From NCBI RefSeq assembly GCF_000153025.1, contig NZ_CH672429.1:733079-797078 (forward strand): a stretch of DNA of 64,000 bases, read 5' to 3'. Made by a program: the position numbers and the translations under genes. Below, in pieces: positions 27,516 to 38,100 of the stretch (position 1 is the stretch's first letter; the number at the start of each line of letters is the position of its first letter). The stretch comes from Marinomonas sp. MED121. GTDB taxonomy: Bacteria; Pseudomonadota; Gammaproteobacteria; Pseudomonadales; Marinomonadaceae. A model generated the notes under the pieces. It was not told the DNA's origin. It ran no database searches and saw nothing but the letters and a program-made list of their open reading frames with translations.

Positions 27516-29201
27516 CTAAGCAACCTCTTCATCTCTTAAAGCACGACGCAAAACTTTACCCACATTCGTTTTCGGTAAATCTTCACGTACTTCAATAATT
27601 TTAGGCACTTTATAGGCTGTTAGGCTTTCTCGGCAATAATCGCGCAATGCTTTACTGTCGAATTGCGCTTTATCGCCTTTTAATACAACAAAAGCTTTTA
27701 CCGCTTCACCGGTTTTTTCATCTGGCACACCTATTACAGCGGCTTCAAGCACATCAGGATGTGAGCTCAGGCAATCCTCAATTTCGGTAGGATAAACATT
27801 GAACCCAGAAACAATCACCATATCTTTAGCGCGATCAACAATTTTCAAATAGCCATCGGCTTGTCGTAAGGCAATATCACCTGTATTTAAGAAGTTGCCA
27901 TTTACCATTATTTCCTGGGTGGCAGCTTCTCGTTTCCAGTAGCCTTTCATTACCTGAGGCCCACAGACACATAAAGCACCAGATTCACCTTGAGGCACTT
28001 CATTACCGTCATCATCCAAAATTTTAACGATGGTTTCAGCAACAGGAATGCCTATCGTGCCAATTTGTTGTTTACCTGGTGGGTTAAAAGACACAACCGG
28101 TGAGGTTTCAGTCAAACCATAGCCTTCAACTACTTTACACTTGGTCACCGCTTCCCACTCATCCGCTGCAGCATGGGTTAATGGCATACCACCAGATGCT
28201 GTAATTTTTAATGCAGAAAAGTCTAAGGCTTGAAAGTCTTTATTATTACAAAGCGCCACAAATAAGGTGTTCAAACCAACAAAGCCAGTAATCTTCCATT
28301 TACTTAGTTCTTTTACAAAACCAGGAATATCCCTTGGATTTGGAATAAGAACCGTTTGAGCCCCTTTTTCAAGCAGGGTTAAACCATGAATGATAAAGGC
28401 ATAAATATGATACATAGGCAGAGGAGCAACATAGATTTCTTCGCCTTTAATACAATGAGCATCAAGACGATCACCTAGTTGGTGCATATTTGAAACAAGG
28501 TTTGCATGGGTCAACATAGCCCCTTTTGCCACACCTGTAGTACCACCTGTGTACTGAAGTACAGCAATATCACCAGGCTTTTTCTCAACGGCTTTTAATG
28601 TGTACTTCTGCCCTTTAGCAATCACATCGTTAAGCTTTTTAGCCATAGGCAAGCCATAAGCAGGCACCATTTTCTTCACATACTTAACAACGCTATTGAT
28701 CAACAAACGTTTTGGCTGTGGATGAAAATCTGCAATTTCAGTCACAAATACGTGTTTAATGCCTGTTTTTGCCAAAATTGATTCACTGGTACTCGCCATA
28801 TTTGCGAAGACAACTAATGCTTTAGCGCCAGAGTCGTTAAACTGATGCTCTAGTTCCTTTGCCGTATAAAGCGGATTAGTATTTACGACAATCAAACCCG
28901 CTTTCATTGCACCAAATATGACTACCGGATACTGCAATACGTTTGGTAGCTGAATGGCCATTCTGTCGCCCGGCACAAGATCTGTCTCATGCTGTAAATA
29001 GGCAGCAAAATTATCAGATTTTTCATCTAGCTCGGTAAAACTCATGGTTCTACCCATACAGCTAAATGCAGGAAAATCAGCAAAGTCTGTACAACTTTTT
29101 TTCAACACTTCCGTTACAGACTTAAACTTATGTGGATTTAATGATTCTGGTATCCAGCTACCAGGTTCATTTTGAAGAGAAGACTCAGTTTCTGTCAGCA
29201 T
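27516..29201 (-). CDS. fadD: Long-chain fatty-acid-CoA ligase
   Basis: 561 residues, the length of FadD. AMP-binding motif YTGGTTGVAKGAMLTH near residue 208, GYGLTETSPVVSFNPP, the hinge TGDIALRQADGYLKIVDRAKDMVIVSGFNVYPTEIE and a C-terminal catalytic Lys in KTNVGKVLRR identify the ANL superfamily. It activates free fatty acids with ATP and CoA for beta-oxidation. GGAG lies 7 bases before the ATG. It heads a two-gene unit with the DUF2889 gene. Confidence 0.93.
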   Translation of the reverse strand: MLTETESSLQNEPGSWIPESLNPHKFKSVTEVLKKSCTDFADFPAFSCMGRTMSFTELDEKSDNFAAYLQHETDLVPGDRMAIQLPNVLQYPVVIFGAMKAGLIVVNTNPLYTAKELEHQFNDSGAKALVVFANMASTSESILAKTGIKHVFVTEIADFHPQPKRLLINSVVKYVKKMVPAYGLPMAKKLNDVIAKGQKYTLKAVEKKPGDIAVLQYTGGTTGVAKGAMLTHANLVSNMHQLGDRLDAHCIKGEEIYVAPLPMYHIYAFIIHGLTLLEKGAQTVLIPNPRDIPGFVKELSKWKITGFVGLNTLFVALCNNKDFQALDFSALKITASGGMPLTHAAADEWEAVTKCKVVEGYGLTETSPVVSFNPPGKQQIGTIGIPVAETIVKILDDDGNEVPQGESGALCVCGPQVMKGYWKREAATQEIMVNGNFLNTGDIALRQADGYLKIVDRAKDMVIVSGFNVYPTEIEDCLSSHPDVLEAAVIGVPDEKTGEAVKAFVVLKGDKAQFDSKALRDYCRESLTAYKVPKIIEVREDLPKTNVGKVLRRALRDEEVA

Positions 29202-29251
29202 GCTAATGCTCCGATTTGTTTTTTTTATATTGGAGGAATGTATTATGTCAA

Positions 29252-29283
29252 AAACCCAACGTTAACCTTGTAACGTTGGGTTT
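29252..29283. terminator. Terminator between the SCP2 and fadD genes
   Basis: Perfect 13-bp stem AAACCCAACGTTA (29252-29264) with 29271-29283 and a 6-nt loop; five T follow on the minus strand. Confidence 0.85.
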
Positions 29284-29315
29284 GGCAACTCACGAGATAT
29301 GAGTTGATAATAAAA

Positions 29316-29630
29316 TTACTGAGGAAATATTTGATTCAGTTTAGTGGCAAGCATGATATCGCCATCGGCTTTAATTTTGCCTTGCATGAATGCCGCCATA
29401 CCATCTAGTTCACCACTCATAATGTCCTTAAGTGTCTCAAGGTCCATTGAAAGAGTCACTGTCGCATCATCATGCTCACCTTCGGCCAGTGTGCAAGCAC
29501 CTTCATTAATAGCGATATGATAATCATCAGCATCATCTAATTCGAATTGAAAGACAGCTTCCATATCATCCGCTTCCTCTGCATCAAAACGTTCAACCAT
29601 TGAATCAAATACTTGTTTAGAATTGCTCAT
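29316..29630 (-). CDS. SCP2 sterol-binding domain protein
   Basis: 104 residues, a single SCP2 domain: AVFQFELDDADDYHIAINEGACTLAEGEHDDATVTLSMDLETLKDIMSGELDGMAAFMQGKIKADGD. These small proteins bind acyl chains or acyl-CoAs in a hydrophobic tunnel. It follows the acyl-CoA dehydrogenase gene by 84 bp and is followed by a terminator, so the two probably form one unit. AGAGGT is 4-9 bases before the ATG. Confidence 0.9.
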   Translation of the reverse strand: MSNSKQVFDSMVERFDAEEADDMEAVFQFELDDADDYHIAINEGACTLAEGEHDDATVTLSMDLETLKDIMSGELDGMAAFMQGKIKADGDIMLATKLNQIFPQ

Positions 29631-29714
29631 ATATACCTCTTTCCATATTTATCTATTTGCAACCTTACTCTCAAACTATTAGAAAGTAAGGTTTTATTCA
29701 AATTTATTAATAGC

Positions 29715-31514
29715 TTATAAGAAAACAAAGTTCTCTTCATCGATTGAAAGTAAGTTATCAGATCCTGATAGCATAGCTTCAACATGTGTACGAGTACGTG
29801 GAAGAATACGATCATAGTAGAAAGTCGCTGTTTGCAACTTAGACTGATAGAAGCCTTTCTCATCAGAACCTTCATCAAGTTGCACTTGCGCTGTTACTGC
29901 CATTCTCGCCCAGAAGTACGCAAGAACCACATAACCAGAGAACATTAGATAATCAACTGATGCAGCGCCCACTTCTTCTTTGTTACGCATCGCTTTCATA
30001 CCAATTTTAAGCGTGATATCACCCCACTCACTGTTTAGCTTACTTAACGCAGAGATATAAGGCTTGAAGCGTTTGTCACCCTTGTGCTCTTTACAGAACT
30101 TATGAATGATCTTAGTAAAGGTTTTCAGGGTCTTACCTTGAGACATCAACACTTTACGACCGAGTAAATCAAGGGCTTGTATACCCGTTGTGCCCTCATA
30201 CAGCATTGAGATACGGCAATCTCGTACGTTTTGCTCCATACCCCACTCAGAAATAAAGCCATGACCACCATAAACTTGCATGCCTAAGTTTGCTGCTTCA
30301 TAACCTGTTTCAGTTAAAAAGGCTTTCGCTATCGGCGTTAACAATGACATCAATTCATCAGCATGTGCTTTTTCATCAGGAGAACCTTTTTTGGTAATGT
30401 CCACCAGCATAGAGCAATAATGAATAAGCGCACGGCCACCTTCTGCAAAGGCTTTTTGAGTCAGTAGCATACGTCGTACATCAGGATGCACGATAATTGG
30501 ATCTGCTGCTTTTTCTGGTGCTTTTGGTCCAGATAGAGCACGCATTTGTAAACGATCACGAGCATAGCTTACTGAGTTCTGTAATGCCCATTCACTGTGT
30601 GCTAGACCTTGTAATGCTGTACCTAGACGTGCGGTATTCATAAAGGTAAACATACAGTTCAAACCTTTATTCTCAGGCCCAATCAAGTAACCTTTAGCAC
30701 CATCAAAATTCATCACACAAGTAGCATTACCATGAATACCCATTTTATGTTCGATTGAACCACAAGCAACGCCATTACGATCAGCGGCTTCGCCTTGATC
30801 ATCCACATTGAACTTAGGCACAATGAAAAGAGAAATGCCTTTAGTTCCAGCAGGTGCATCAGGAAGACGAGCCAATACAATATGGACAATATTATCAGCC
30901 ATATCATGCTCACCTGCAGAGATGAAGATTTTTGTACCAGAAATAGCATAAGAACCATCAGCTTGAGGTTCTGCTTTGGTTTTTAACAAACCTAAATCAG
31001 TACCACAATGAGGCTCAGTCAAGCACATAGTACCTGTCCACTCACCTGATACAAGCTTGGTTAGGTAAGTTTGCTTTTGTTCTTCAGTACCGTGAGATTC
31101 AAGTGTGTTCATGGCACCGTGACTCAGCCCTGGGTACATCCCCCATGACCAGTTTGCGGTACCAATCATCTCAGTCACCATCAAACCTAAAGATTCAGGC
31201 AAACCTTGGCCACCGACTTCTTCAGCATGAGGCAAAGAGGCCCAACCACCTTCAACATATTGTTGATAAGCTTCTTTAAAGCCTTCAGGTGTGGTGACAA
31301 CACCATCTTTAAAAGTACAACCTTGTTGATCGCCTACACGGTTAAGAGGAGACAAGACACGTTCAGCAAATTTAGCACCTTCTTCCAGAATCGCTGCGAT
31401 CATATCCGGAGTCGCTTCTTCAGCTCCAGGTAGGTTGGCATAGTGGCTGTTCACATCCAACACTTCTTCGGTTACGAATTTAATATCACGCAACGGCGCT
31501 TTATATTCAGGCAT
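29715..31514 (-). CDS. Acyl-CoA dehydrogenase, DmdC-like long form
   Basis: 599 residues, longer than classical 380-residue enzymes because of an extra C-terminal domain. FAD and substrate motifs include MCLTEPHCGTDLGLLKTKAE, GTKIFISAGEHDMADNIVH and MGIHGNATCVMNFDGA. The catalytic Glu is in MLYEGTTGIQALDLLGRK. From memory the N-terminal half closely resembles DmdC, the 3-methylmercaptopropionyl-CoA dehydrogenase of DMSP demethylation, but many general long-form acyl-CoA dehydrogenases share this architecture. Its electrons should go to EtfAB encoded nearby. No DmdA, DmdB or DmdD is recognisable here, so a medium/long-chain role is equally likely. Confidence 0.92.
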   Translation of the reverse strand: MPEYKAPLRDIKFVTEEVLDVNSHYANLPGAEEATPDMIAAILEEGAKFAERVLSPLNRVGDQQGCTFKDGVVTTPEGFKEAYQQYVEGGWASLPHAEEVGGQGLPESLGLMVTEMIGTANWSWGMYPGLSHGAMNTLESHGTEEQKQTYLTKLVSGEWTGTMCLTEPHCGTDLGLLKTKAEPQADGSYAISGTKIFISAGEHDMADNIVHIVLARLPDAPAGTKGISLFIVPKFNVDDQGEAADRNGVACGSIEHKMGIHGNATCVMNFDGAKGYLIGPENKGLNCMFTFMNTARLGTALQGLAHSEWALQNSVSYARDRLQMRALSGPKAPEKAADPIIVHPDVRRMLLTQKAFAEGGRALIHYCSMLVDITKKGSPDEKAHADELMSLLTPIAKAFLTETGYEAANLGMQVYGGHGFISEWGMEQNVRDCRISMLYEGTTGIQALDLLGRKVLMSQGKTLKTFTKIIHKFCKEHKGDKRFKPYISALSKLNSEWGDITLKIGMKAMRNKEEVGAASVDYLMFSGYVVLAYFWARMAVTAQVQLDEGSDEKGFYQSKLQTATFYYDRILPRTRTHVEAMLSGSDNLLSIDEENFVFL

Positions 31515-31808
31515 GGCCTTGACCTCTTATTGTTTTTTTCATTTTTCCCCATATTTGACTGGGGTAACTATAACTAACAGATTCGACTATTCTTCAGTTT
31601 CTCTCAATAACAAAAGCTACCAAGATTAATAACAAAAATATGCATGCTATAAATATAGTGACCAGAAACGGAAACTAACTGTCATCTTTATACAGGAAAA
31701 TAGACAAATTTTGATGCCACATTGGAACCAATCATCCTGACCTTAAATAAGGCAATTTACGGTTGTCACTTAATAAAGGTTAAGTCTTAAATGGAGATAA
31801 GGGAAATT

Positions 31809-32702
31809 ATGAAAACTTATATTCAGCTTGAACTAGAAACGGCAGCATTGTGTAAGTCAATCGAGAATCAACCACAGAAAAGACTTGAAGTAAGAGAAGC
31901 GTTTTACAAAAAGCATGGCTGCTCGACATTACTAGATCCTTACAACTTTGGAGACTCTGAAATTGCCTTTCTAAAGTGGGAAATTAAACGTGGCGTTTTC
32001 AACCCACTCAATGACATTAAGCAAGTTGGGAGCCCTTGGTGGCGAAATGTTAACCTCAGATTTATTTATTTCTCTGAGCTCGCCGGTCGTGTTTTTGATG
32101 AAAAGATACAGCCACAAGATTTACCCATTCCTGTGCAAGCTTGGCTAGATTATTTGAAAGACCAAACGGCTGAGAATTGGTATAAAGCACACAATACAAC
32201 AATCCTAAATGCATTTGATTTTTATATTAATGATGCTCGACAAGAAAATGATGTTGAAAAAGTTTTTCTCAATATCATTCTATATCGCCTACTCTTTGCC
32301 CAGGCCATGGTTGAGGATGTGACCATCTTCGGTGAACTAGGATCCTTGCTTGCTGACCCTAGAGGTTTTTCCGTCAAATTAATCACTAGTCTGCCCGACT
32401 TTTATCCAACACATTACCCTTTAACAGAGGCTGACCTTGCCACTATTGAAGGTGATGATTTAAGCACTAAAGAGATTTTTTTCGACATTATTAAAGATTG
32501 GAAAGAGAAAGCTAGCCTAAAAGAGATTATAAAAGACGCTTTTCAACTTGAAGATTTTGGGGTCAAAATTCTAGATGACTGGATAATAAAACCTCATATT
32601 AAAGAAATGTACGCTGCGGCATCACGTTATGATCAGGCCCCTTTTTTAACAAGTTATCTGCAGGATAAAGAACCCTGCTACCCTTATCCATATGAGGATT
32701 AG
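31809..32702 (+). CDS. Hypothetical helical protein
   Basis: 297 residues from ATG 31809, preceded by AAGGG at suitable spacing; an ATG six codons upstream is possible. I do not recognise the family. No signal peptide or membrane helix is evident. The sequence is mostly amphipathic helix with many Trp, Tyr and Phe, and segments such as GSPWWRNVNLRFIYFSELAG, YKAHNTTILNAFDFYINDARQEND and LYRLLFAQAMVEDVTIFGELG. Scattered Glu and His residues in the central helices could bind metal or cofactor, but no fixed pattern is proven. It is convergent with a large FAD oxidoreductase gene 59 bp away. Confidence 0.8.
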   Translation: MKTYIQLELETAALCKSIENQPQKRLEVREAFYKKHGCSTLLDPYNFGDSEIAFLKWEIKRGVFNPLNDIKQVGSPWWRNVNLRFIYFSELAGRVFDEKIQPQDLPIPVQAWLDYLKDQTAENWYKAHNTTILNAFDFYINDARQENDVEKVFLNIILYRLLFAQAMVEDVTIFGELGSLLADPRGFSVKLITSLPDFYPTHYPLTEADLATIEGDDLSTKEIFFDIIKDWKEKASLKEIIKDAFQLEDFGVKILDDWIIKPHIKEMYAAASRYDQAPFLTSYLQDKEPCYPYPYED

Positions 32703-32761
32703 ACCTAAAAAAGCGCAGAAAAATATTACATTTATCTGCGCTTCTTAAAGGTTATAAATGG

Positions 32762-34915
32762 TCAATCAAACAAAGATTCACCAAAAATAGCGTATTTCTC
32801 TCCTTTAACGGCTCTTGCAGTTTGTAACCCAGATATCGTAGCTGATTCAACGCAGCCCATATTAAAGCCATTTAAAATCCAATCACCTGTGATTAATAAA
32901 TTATCAAACCCAGAGTCATCCGTTTTCAACCTCAGTTTAGTCGTGCCGACTGTGGATTGAACATAACGTTCGCTTGGGTCTATATTGGCTCGACTATATT
33001 GTGCATCCAGACGCTGCTCTCCCACCATATAAGTAGGCGCAACCAAGTATTCCCATTTATAAACCCCCTTTTCAGGGTTGGCATTTGGCCATAAAAAGCC
33101 AGACCGATTTAACATAAAGTCTTTTGCATCTGCCTCAACTTTTGCCCGCTGAGATTTGGGATAAGATGGATCGGGGGCTTTAGGGGCTTTATCGGGAGCA
33201 AAGACACCGCAAAAATAACTAATGTCTTTAGGTGCATCAGGGTCAGACACCTGCCACTCTTCCCGCTTGACCAAATAACTAACATCTGCCCAAGAATCTA
33301 AAGATTGTGCATCGTAACCAAGAATTTCAGGCGCCTCTTCACCCTCTTTATATTCAGGCCAGCCTAACGCTTGAATATCTTTATTTTGCCAAACTTGATA
33401 GGCCTGAGTAGCAACCGTTGAAAGACCTTCTGCCATGGTTTTAAAGGCCGGATTTAAAGCCAGTAAATCAGGTGCAACACTCGGCAATGACGCGACAGAA
33501 ATACCTAAAATAACCTGATCAAAATCGTCACCCATTTTTAAGCTTATTTTCTCTTGATCGTAAAGTTCAGACCAGTTAGTCCAAAATGATTCTAAATTAA
33601 TATCATTATCGATCAGTTTAGCAGCAACACTGGCTTCAATTTGATCATACAAAGGGGTCGCGGGCCAACAAGGTAGGTCTTTCACATTCACTAAAGGATC
33701 ATAATCTTTCTCACCTTCTTTCAGAGGAACTTGCTTAACTAACTGTATCTCGTTAACCATTCGCCTCCCTTCTTTTTCAATGGCACATACCTCTTCAACT
33801 TTATGAAAGAACTTAAATTTTACACCTCTTTTTTTAAGAACCTCATAATATGGGGCAAACACCACGTCACCCATACCAGCTTGCATACGCCAAACAAACG
33901 ATTCTCTTACTGCCACTACCGCCCAAAGCCCTGCCTTGATTACTGTTCCAGCTTCGACATTGGGTTGGGATAGATCGCCATCTTTGTAGGCAAAAAAACC
34001 ACCATACATACCATTCATGATGGGGCCTGAAGCCGTTAACTCATTTGCTCCCCACGAGGTTAACCATGCATTGAAATTTTGATCATTAATTTGATTAAGT
34101 GCACCTGGTAAATATAACTTTCCTTTAAGCACGCCAATTCCCATGGTTAAAATAAAATCTAACGTGGTATAAGTTCGATTAATTTTTAAATTAATTTTGG
34201 CGGGAATTACAAGCAGTGCGGTTAAACTTTCTCTAATATCCTCCATCAGGATAATCACATCATTTAACCAATTTTCAAGTTTATTTTGATCACTTTGAGT
34301 GGCGCAATCAGAAAGCCCTTTCTTAACCAGTTTCAACTTTTTAACTAGGGCAAAAATGGCTTCATCTTCAATAAAATCTTCGACCTCATCCTTAATATAT
34401 TTAATAACATCAAAAAAATTGGCCCCTTCTTTTAATTCTGGTTCTTCTTCAGCATGCTTTATCAACCAATCAATCAGAACAGATAAAGCGTCTAAAATGT
34501 TAACTGGGTTTGGCCCTTCACCCACTTTTCCTGGCAAGGGTGGAACATTAACAGGCCACACTGACCATTCTTTTCTAAAGTCCTGAGCAAGGGCCGTTGA
34601 ATGATGCGGGGTAAAGGCATCATATAAGCCAGCTAAGGGCGCATTACTAGGGCGATCAAGCTCCTCATAGCAGGCTCTCATACACTTAAACGCATTATAA
34701 TAAAATCCAAACCAGACATGGATTCCATGTTCTTCAATACGGCCATGATCTTCCAGATTACGCCCGCTTGCTCCTTTTCCTCCTAAACGCCATCCCATTT
34801 GATACAGGGTAATATCATATTTTTTCTGCCAATCCTTTTGACTCGTGAGATCAAACACACTTGTCACAGCAGAAACACCACCTCCTAATACAGCTATTCT
34901 CCTTACGTCCGTCAT
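32762..34915 (-). CDS. Large FAD/NAD(P)-binding oxidoreductase (phytoene-desaturase-like fold)
   Basis: 717 residues. The N-terminal dinucleotide motif is VLGGGVSAVTSVFDLT, followed by YQMGWRLGGKGASGRN and EEHGIHVWFGFYYNAF, the arrangement of amine-oxidase/phytoene-desaturase-type flavoproteins. A C-terminal FAD motif is seen in NLLITGDWILNGFNMGCVESATISGLQTARAV. A charged helical insertion of about 100 residues (near 150-250) makes it longer than carotenoid desaturases. The substrate is unknown; no carotenoid genes are nearby. ATG 34915 is chosen because AGGAAG lies just upstream; an in-frame GTG two codons earlier overlaps it. Confidence 0.82.
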   Translation of the reverse strand: MTDVRRIAVLGGGVSAVTSVFDLTSQKDWQKKYDITLYQMGWRLGGKGASGRNLEDHGRIEEHGIHVWFGFYYNAFKCMRACYEELDRPSNAPLAGLYDAFTPHHSTALAQDFRKEWSVWPVNVPPLPGKVGEGPNPVNILDALSVLIDWLIKHAEEEPELKEGANFFDVIKYIKDEVEDFIEDEAIFALVKKLKLVKKGLSDCATQSDQNKLENWLNDVIILMEDIRESLTALLVIPAKINLKINRTYTTLDFILTMGIGVLKGKLYLPGALNQINDQNFNAWLTSWGANELTASGPIMNGMYGGFFAYKDGDLSQPNVEAGTVIKAGLWAVVAVRESFVWRMQAGMGDVVFAPYYEVLKKRGVKFKFFHKVEEVCAIEKEGRRMVNEIQLVKQVPLKEGEKDYDPLVNVKDLPCWPATPLYDQIEASVAAKLIDNDINLESFWTNWSELYDQEKISLKMGDDFDQVILGISVASLPSVAPDLLALNPAFKTMAEGLSTVATQAYQVWQNKDIQALGWPEYKEGEEAPEILGYDAQSLDSWADVSYLVKREEWQVSDPDAPKDISYFCGVFAPDKAPKAPDPSYPKSQRAKVEADAKDFMLNRSGFLWPNANPEKGVYKWEYLVAPTYMVGEQRLDAQYSRANIDPSERYVQSTVGTTKLRLKTDDSGFDNLLITGDWILNGFNMGCVESATISGLQTARAVKGEKYAIFGESLFD

Positions 34916-35139
34916 TATCACTTCCTCAAATTCTTATAAAAAAAGTCATCTTTATTTATCAAATAAAAGAGTTAGTCTAAGCTCAATAATTAAGCCCTTG
35001 TTTCAACTATTAAATACCTAATTACGAATAGATGAACATAGTTATAATTTCAGTATTTTCAAATTAAATAAAAGCGTGTTATAAGCAATTAAACGAATAG
35101 TAGAAGATCACTCTGAACGGAAGAATTTAAGGAAATTTC

Positions 35140-38100
35140 TTGATTAAGCTATCTGGATATAAAACAGAAACTCAACTTCATGAAGGGCAAAACACCCTTA
35201 TTTATCGTGCTATTAGAGAGAGCGACTCAAAGTCAGTTATTTTTAAAGTTATTCGGGATAGCTCACCAACACCAGAACAGACAGCCGCCTATAAAAAAGA
35301 ATTTCAGCTTCTTCAGTCATTAAATAAAAGTAAATATGTTAGGCAGGCTTTTGGCTTAGAAAAGATAAATCACACGCTTTGCATGATATTAGAAGATTGC
35401 AAAGGTATCCCTGTTTCAAAGCTTATCAAGCAAGAAAAACTGTCTGTAATTGACAGTATTCGTATTGCCTTAGATATCACCAAAGCATTACAAGATTTAC
35501 ATGAAAACAACCTTATTCACTGTGATATCAACCCAGACAACATCCTTTGGAATAGCACAAAGCGCAGCGCCAAATTAATTGATTTTGGGATAAGTACCAG
35601 CATATCAAAATCAGGTTATGCCCAAATCAGTAATGGCATTCATGTAGGGTCTTTAGCTTACACTTCGCCTGAACAAACAGGCAGGATGAATCGCCCCTTA
35701 GATTATCGCGCTGATTTTTATGCTTTAGGCGTTACTCTATTTGAGATGTTGAGCTATCAACTCCCGTTTTTAAGTAATGACCCTATTCAGCTCATACACA
35801 GTCACCTTAGCCAGCTGCCCCCGTCTCCTACTAGTATAAAAAAACACATTCCTAAGGTGCTAAGTGCCATCGTTTTAAAATTGATGGCAAAAACAGGAGA
35901 CCAAAGATATCAGAGTATTTATGGACTTAAGGCAGATTTAAAACAATGTCTTGCGACTTTAGAAAAAGAAGATACTTTAGATGACTTTGCCATTGCTAAA
36001 CAGGATATAAAAACACACTTCCAAGTTGCCCAAACCATTAACGGGCGCTTAGAAGAAGTAGAAAAATTAAACCATGCTTTCAATCAAGCGGCTGACGGCC
36101 CTTCAAACCTATTACTGGTTAGCGGTTATGCGGGCACAGGAAAATCATCTTTCGTTAATGAAGTTCACAAAAATGTTGTCTCCAAACATGGGCACTTTAT
36201 TTATGGCAAATTTGATAAATTTAGCCGTGATATTCCTTATTTTGCCTTTAGCCAAGCCGGAGCGCTTTGGGTCAACCAAATTTTAAGCCAAGAAGAAAGC
36301 GAGATTAAGTTTTGGCAAAACACATTTAATGAGCAACTAGGGACTAACTTAAAGCTGATTATCAATTTAATCCCTAGCTTATCGGTTATTTTTGACACTG
36401 TTCCTGAACCAGAAGCCACGACCGCCAGTGAATCACAAAGTCGATTCAATTCAGCTTTAAAAACTTTTTTCCAATTAATTTGTCAAAAAGAATCACCTAT
36501 AGCCTTATTTTTAGATGACCTACAATGGGCAGATACCGCGTCACTAAACCTTATTGAAACTATTTTAAGTGATGATAATTCACACCATTTACTGATTATC
36601 GGCGCCTACAGGGACAATGAAATAAGCCAAGCGCATCCTTTGAATTTAACCCTGAGTAAAATACTTAAGACGAACAAAGACATTATTCAAATTCCTTTAC
36701 AGCCCCTTAACCTAAAGTCAGTGAATCTGTTGATCGCAGAAACACTCAGTAAACCTTTGCAAGAAACCTACGAGTTAGCCGAACTTTGTTATGAAAAAAC
36801 GTTAGGGAACCCGTTTTTCTTAACTCAGTTTCTAAACTCAACCCATGAACAATCACTTATTACCTTTGACGCCAAAACTGGCAACTGGCATTGGGATATT
36901 CATAAAATTCGAAATTGGGCTGTGACAGATAATGTTGCAGATTTCATGATAAGTGAGATTTCAAAAGTCGATCGAGCTTGTCAGAAACTATTAAAATTAG
37001 CGGCTTTTATTGGCACAAACTTTGATTTTAAAACCTTAAGCATGCTGATTAAACAGCCTCTTTCTATTTGTGAACAGCAGCTATCTACCTGTATTGATCA
37101 CGGTTTTATACAGGCAATTGATACTAGTTTTAGAACCTTAGCCCAAAGTGAATTATTAGAAATTAGTAACCCTAAGTTTCGTTTCAGCCATGACAATATT
37201 CAGCAAGCCGCCTACAACATTGACATTCCAGTGAATGCTGAACGAATCCACCTAGAGCTTGGGGAGAGACTTCTCCAAGGAGAAGATTCAAATAACCAGC
37301 TTTTTAACATACTTCATCATTTCAATCTTGCTCACGCTTTATTCAGTGAAGCGGATCAACGTCAAAAATTAATCGAATTAAACTTAAAGGCGGCAGTCAA
37401 AGCAAAAGAGACAAATGCCTATGTCCCTGCACTAAACTATTTAGAGCATGGAATTCAGTTTTTAGAGACTGATTGCTGGGCCAACAATTATCAATTAGCG
37501 CTAAATTTTTATAAGGAAAAAGCCGAATCAGCCCATTTAGCCGGTCGATTTGATGCCGCCCACCAAGCCTGTGATTTTATCTTAGATCATCAAATAGAAG
37601 ACATTGATAGAGCACAAATCCTCGCCCTTAAAACAGAGCTTCATGCCGGTGTAGGCCAATTTGATTTAGCCTTAAAAACAGGTAGTGAAGGCATACGTTT
37701 ATTAGGTGTTCATTGGCCAGATGATGACGATGAATTACAGCAACAGATGGGGGCTGAACTAGCAGAGATAGGCGCTTTTATAGAAGAGAAAAGCATTGAG
37801 TCCTTATTGGACTTGCCACCGATGCAAGATGCAAAAATATTGGTTTTAATGGATTTGCTTGGCCATATCTGGGGTCCAGCCATTAATGTAAAGCTTCATA
37901 TGAGTACTTTGGCGGTTGTTAAGCTGGTTAAGCTATCAATTCAATCAGGCAATACCAGCATGTCTGCTTTTGGCTATGTTAATTATGGCACCATGCTGGC
38001 CGCGTTTATGAATCAGTATCAGCAAGGCTATGAATTTGGCAAGCTTGCGGTAGAATTGATCAAAAGAACGCCATATTCTCCGCTTACCTGTAAGATTTAT

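Noticed and set aside
29627..29878. Minus-strand frame overlapping the acyl-CoA dehydrogenase end
   Set aside because: It lies in another frame of a clearly conserved gene and has no independent support.
31515..31808. FadR or PsrA-type operator before the acyl-CoA dehydrogenase
   Set aside because: GAAACGGAAAC near 31664 is only a half match in direct orientation; no inverted GAAAC-GTTTC pair was found.
35021..35100. Direct repeat ATTA(AA)CGAATAG before the giant kinase
   Set aside because: Two short copies in AT-rich sequence; too weak to call a binding site.
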